A stretch of 64,000 nucleotides of DNA from Mycobacterium sp. 1100029.7 (lineage in GTDB: Bacteria; Actinomycetota; Actinomycetes; Mycobacteriales; Mycobacteriaceae). Numbering within the stretch: position 1 is the first letter of the stretch; each line of letters starts with the position of its first letter. The stretch is taken from the NCBI RefSeq assembly GCF_001665235.1, contig NZ_LZSC01000005.1:1-64000 (forward strand). The letters run 5' to 3'. Positions 62,514 to 64,000 of this stretch are shown here, piece after piece. A program made the position numbers and the translations under genes. The notes beneath the pieces are model-generated. The model was not told the origin of the DNA. It saw only the letters and a program-made list of their open reading frames with translations, and did no database searches.

Positions 62514-63757
62514 CCCTCGCGGCGGCGCTGTCGCGGATCGACTTCACCGATCTGGACAACTTCGCCAACGGCTTCCCGCACGACCTGTTCGCCGTGCACC
62601 GACGCGAAGCCCCGGTCTATTGGCACCAGCCGACCGACAACACCCCCGACGGCGAGGGATTCTGGTCCGTCGCAACCTACGCCGAAACCGTTGCGGTGCT
62701 CAAGGATCCGGTGACGTACTCCTCGGTCACCGGGGGCGCTCGGCCGTTCGGTGGGACGTTGCTGCAGGACCTGGCCATCGCCGGTCAGGTGCTCAACATG
62801 ATGGACGACCCGCGACACTCCCAAATTCGGCGGCTGGTCAGTTCCGGACTGACACCGCGGATGATCGGACTGGTCGAGGACGATCTGCGGGCCCGGGCCC
62901 GGCGGCTGCTCGACAGCCTGGTGCCGGGTGAACCGTTCGACTTCCTCGTCGACATCGCCGCCGAACTGCCGATGCAGATGATCTGCATCCTGCTGGGAGT
63001 GCCGGAATCCGAACGACATTGGCTATTCGAGGCCATCGAGCCGCAGTTCGACTTCGGCGGTTCGCGCAAAGCGTCGCTTTCCCAGCTGTCGGTGCAAGAG
63101 GCCGGGTCGCGGATGTACAGCTACGGGCAGGAGCTGATCGCGTCGAAGCGTGCCAATCCCACCGACGACATGTTGTCGGTGGTGACCAACGCCGCCGTTG
63201 ACGACGTGGACGCACCGGGCTTGTCGGATCTCGAGCTCTACCTGTTTTTCAGCCTGCTGTTCAGCGCGGGCGCCGAAACCACCCGCAATGCCGTCGCGGG
63301 CGGCCTGCTCTCGCTGGCCGAGCATCCCGATCAATTGCGTTCGCTGCGTGAGGATTTCAGCGCGCTCCCGACCGCCGTCGAGGAGATGGTCCGCTGGACA
63401 TCGCCGTCGCCGTCCAAGCGGCGCACCGCCACATGTGACGTCGTCCTCGGTGGCCAGTCGATCGAAGCCGGACAGAAAGTTCAGATCTGGGAAGGTTCGG
63501 CCAACCGTGATGCCGGCGTGTTCGATCGCGCGGACGAGTTCGATATCACCCGAAAACCGAATCCACACTTGGGTTTTGGTCAAGGCGTGCACTACTGCCT
63601 GGGTGCCAATCTGGCCCGCCTGGAGCTGCGAGTGCTGTTCGAGGAGCTGCTGTCGCGTTTCAGTTCGGTGCGGCTGACACGCCCCGTTGAGTGGACGCGG
63701 AGCAATCGGCATACCGGTATCCGGCACTTGGTTGTGGAACTGCGCGAGGAACAATGA
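62510..63757 (+). CDS. cyp126: Cytochrome P450 CYP126
   Basis: 415 residues. I-helix [11 protein letters not shown], ExxR-equivalent EEMVRW, heme loop [15 protein letters not shown]. Orthologue of Rv0778; physiological substrate unknown. Coupled to purB and to the next gene (ATGA). Confidence 0.95.
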   Translation: MTLAAALSRIDFTDLDNFANGFPHDLFAVHRREAPVYWHQPTDNTPDGEGFWSVATYAETVAVLKDPVTYSSVTGGARPFGGTLLQDLAIAGQVLNMMDDPRHSQIRRLVSSGLTPRMIGLVEDDLRARARRLLDSLVPGEPFDFLVDIAAELPMQMICILLGVPESERHWLFEAIEPQFDFGGSRKASLSQLSVQEAGSRMYSYGQELIASKRANPTDDMLSVVTNAAVDDVDAPGLSDLELYLFFSLLFSAGAETTRNAVAGGLLSLAEHPDQLRSLREDFSALPTAVEEMVRWTSPSPSKRRTATCDVVLGGQSIEAGQKVQIWEGSANRDAGVFDRADEFDITRKPNPHLGFGQGVHYCLGANLARLELRVLFEELLSRFSSVRLTRPVEWTRSNRHTGIRHLVVELREEQ

Positions 63758-64000
63758 GGTTTCGGCTCGCCCACATCGAGCCGTCGCCGGATGTGTTCGC
63801 CGCGGTGATGGCGACCGGAATTCTGTCCATCGCGGCGGGCGACCACCACTATCGGGGACTCAGCCAGGCTTTCGGCGTGCTGGCGTCGGTCGGGCTGGTG
63901 GTCCTGGCCGCACTGGTCTTCCTGACGCGGCGGCTGACCCACTGGGACCTGCACGATCCCGATATCACGTTGCGGTTGTTCACGTTTGTCGCCGCGTGCG
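63754..64000 (+). CDS. SLAC1/TehA-family transporter, N-terminal part (cut by window edge)
   Basis: 82 residues are in the window, starting at an ATG that overlaps the cyp126 stop. The first membrane helix has the family motif [10 protein letters not shown], followed by a loop and a second helix ([15 protein letters not shown]). This family carries anions, dicarboxylates or tellurite. The rest is outside the window. Confidence 0.75.
   Translation, partial: MRFRLAHIEPSPDVFAAVMATGILSIAAGDHHYRGLSQAFGVLASVGLVVLAALVFLTRRLTHWDLHDPDITLRLFTFVAAC

Overview
The window is a stretch of Mycobacterium chromosome, most likely from a slow grower. The right 26 kb keeps the gene order of M. tuberculosis Rv0756c to Rv0778 (phoP, phoR, HIT protein, adhB, ferredoxin, cyp51, cyp123, TetR, aldA, purD, ggt, purB, cyp126). 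The left 5 kb holds small secreted or Pro-rich mycobacterial proteins and DUF732 genes. Between them lies a 32.7-kb integrated element.

Layout. (1) 1-5397, chromosome: the 5' end of a sensor kinase, its OmpR-type regulator, two Pro-rich membrane or exported proteins, an RsbW-like anti-sigma kinase and a single-domain receiver (each preceded by a SigF-type promoter), and small exported proteins. (2) 5398-38114, mobile element between two copies of a 24-bp repeat that is the 3' end of tRNA-Thr(TGT). Its right end carries integrase, repressor, excisionase, two P-loop ATPases (one a DnaC-type helicase loader) and a winged-helix initiator with four 22-bp iterons inside its gene. No capsid, tail, terminase, relaxase or conjugation gene is visible, so it resembles a phage satellite or replicating island. 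Its left two thirds is a dense set of probable defence genes: a nuclease-NACHT protein, two HEPN proteins, a phosphoribosyltransferase pair, a GHKL-nuclease fusion, a zinc-ribbon/dUTPase-fold/ThyX cassette, a frameshifted AspBHI-like endonuclease, a serine recombinase, two Ser/Thr kinases, an OGG-fold glycosylase and a Mrr-like nuclease. Mycobacterial envelope cargo follows (DUF2563, DUF1023 hydrolase, LppV-like lipoprotein, DUF732). (3) 38092-64000, chromosome: tRNA-Thr, the Rv0756c homologue, phoPR, and a minus-strand sterol/redox operon (TetR, cyp123, SDR, cyp51, ferredoxin, adhB, FadH-like, Rv0760c) divergent from aldA. Then come purD, ggt, an esterase, TetR, DUF429, purB, cyp126 and the start of a SLAC1/TehA-like transporter.

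The most unusual features are these. The integrase gene reads through the att core, so its C-terminus should change when the element integrates or leaves. A lambda-like replication origin sits inside the initiator gene. A pyrimidine cassette in the defence region contains a membrane-anchored dUTPase/dCTP-deaminase-fold protein that has lost the family's catalytic residues and overlaps a ThyX gene. Three GACAnnTGTC palindromes lie between the TetR gene and aldA. All family assignments come from motifs and remembered gene order; no database search was run.
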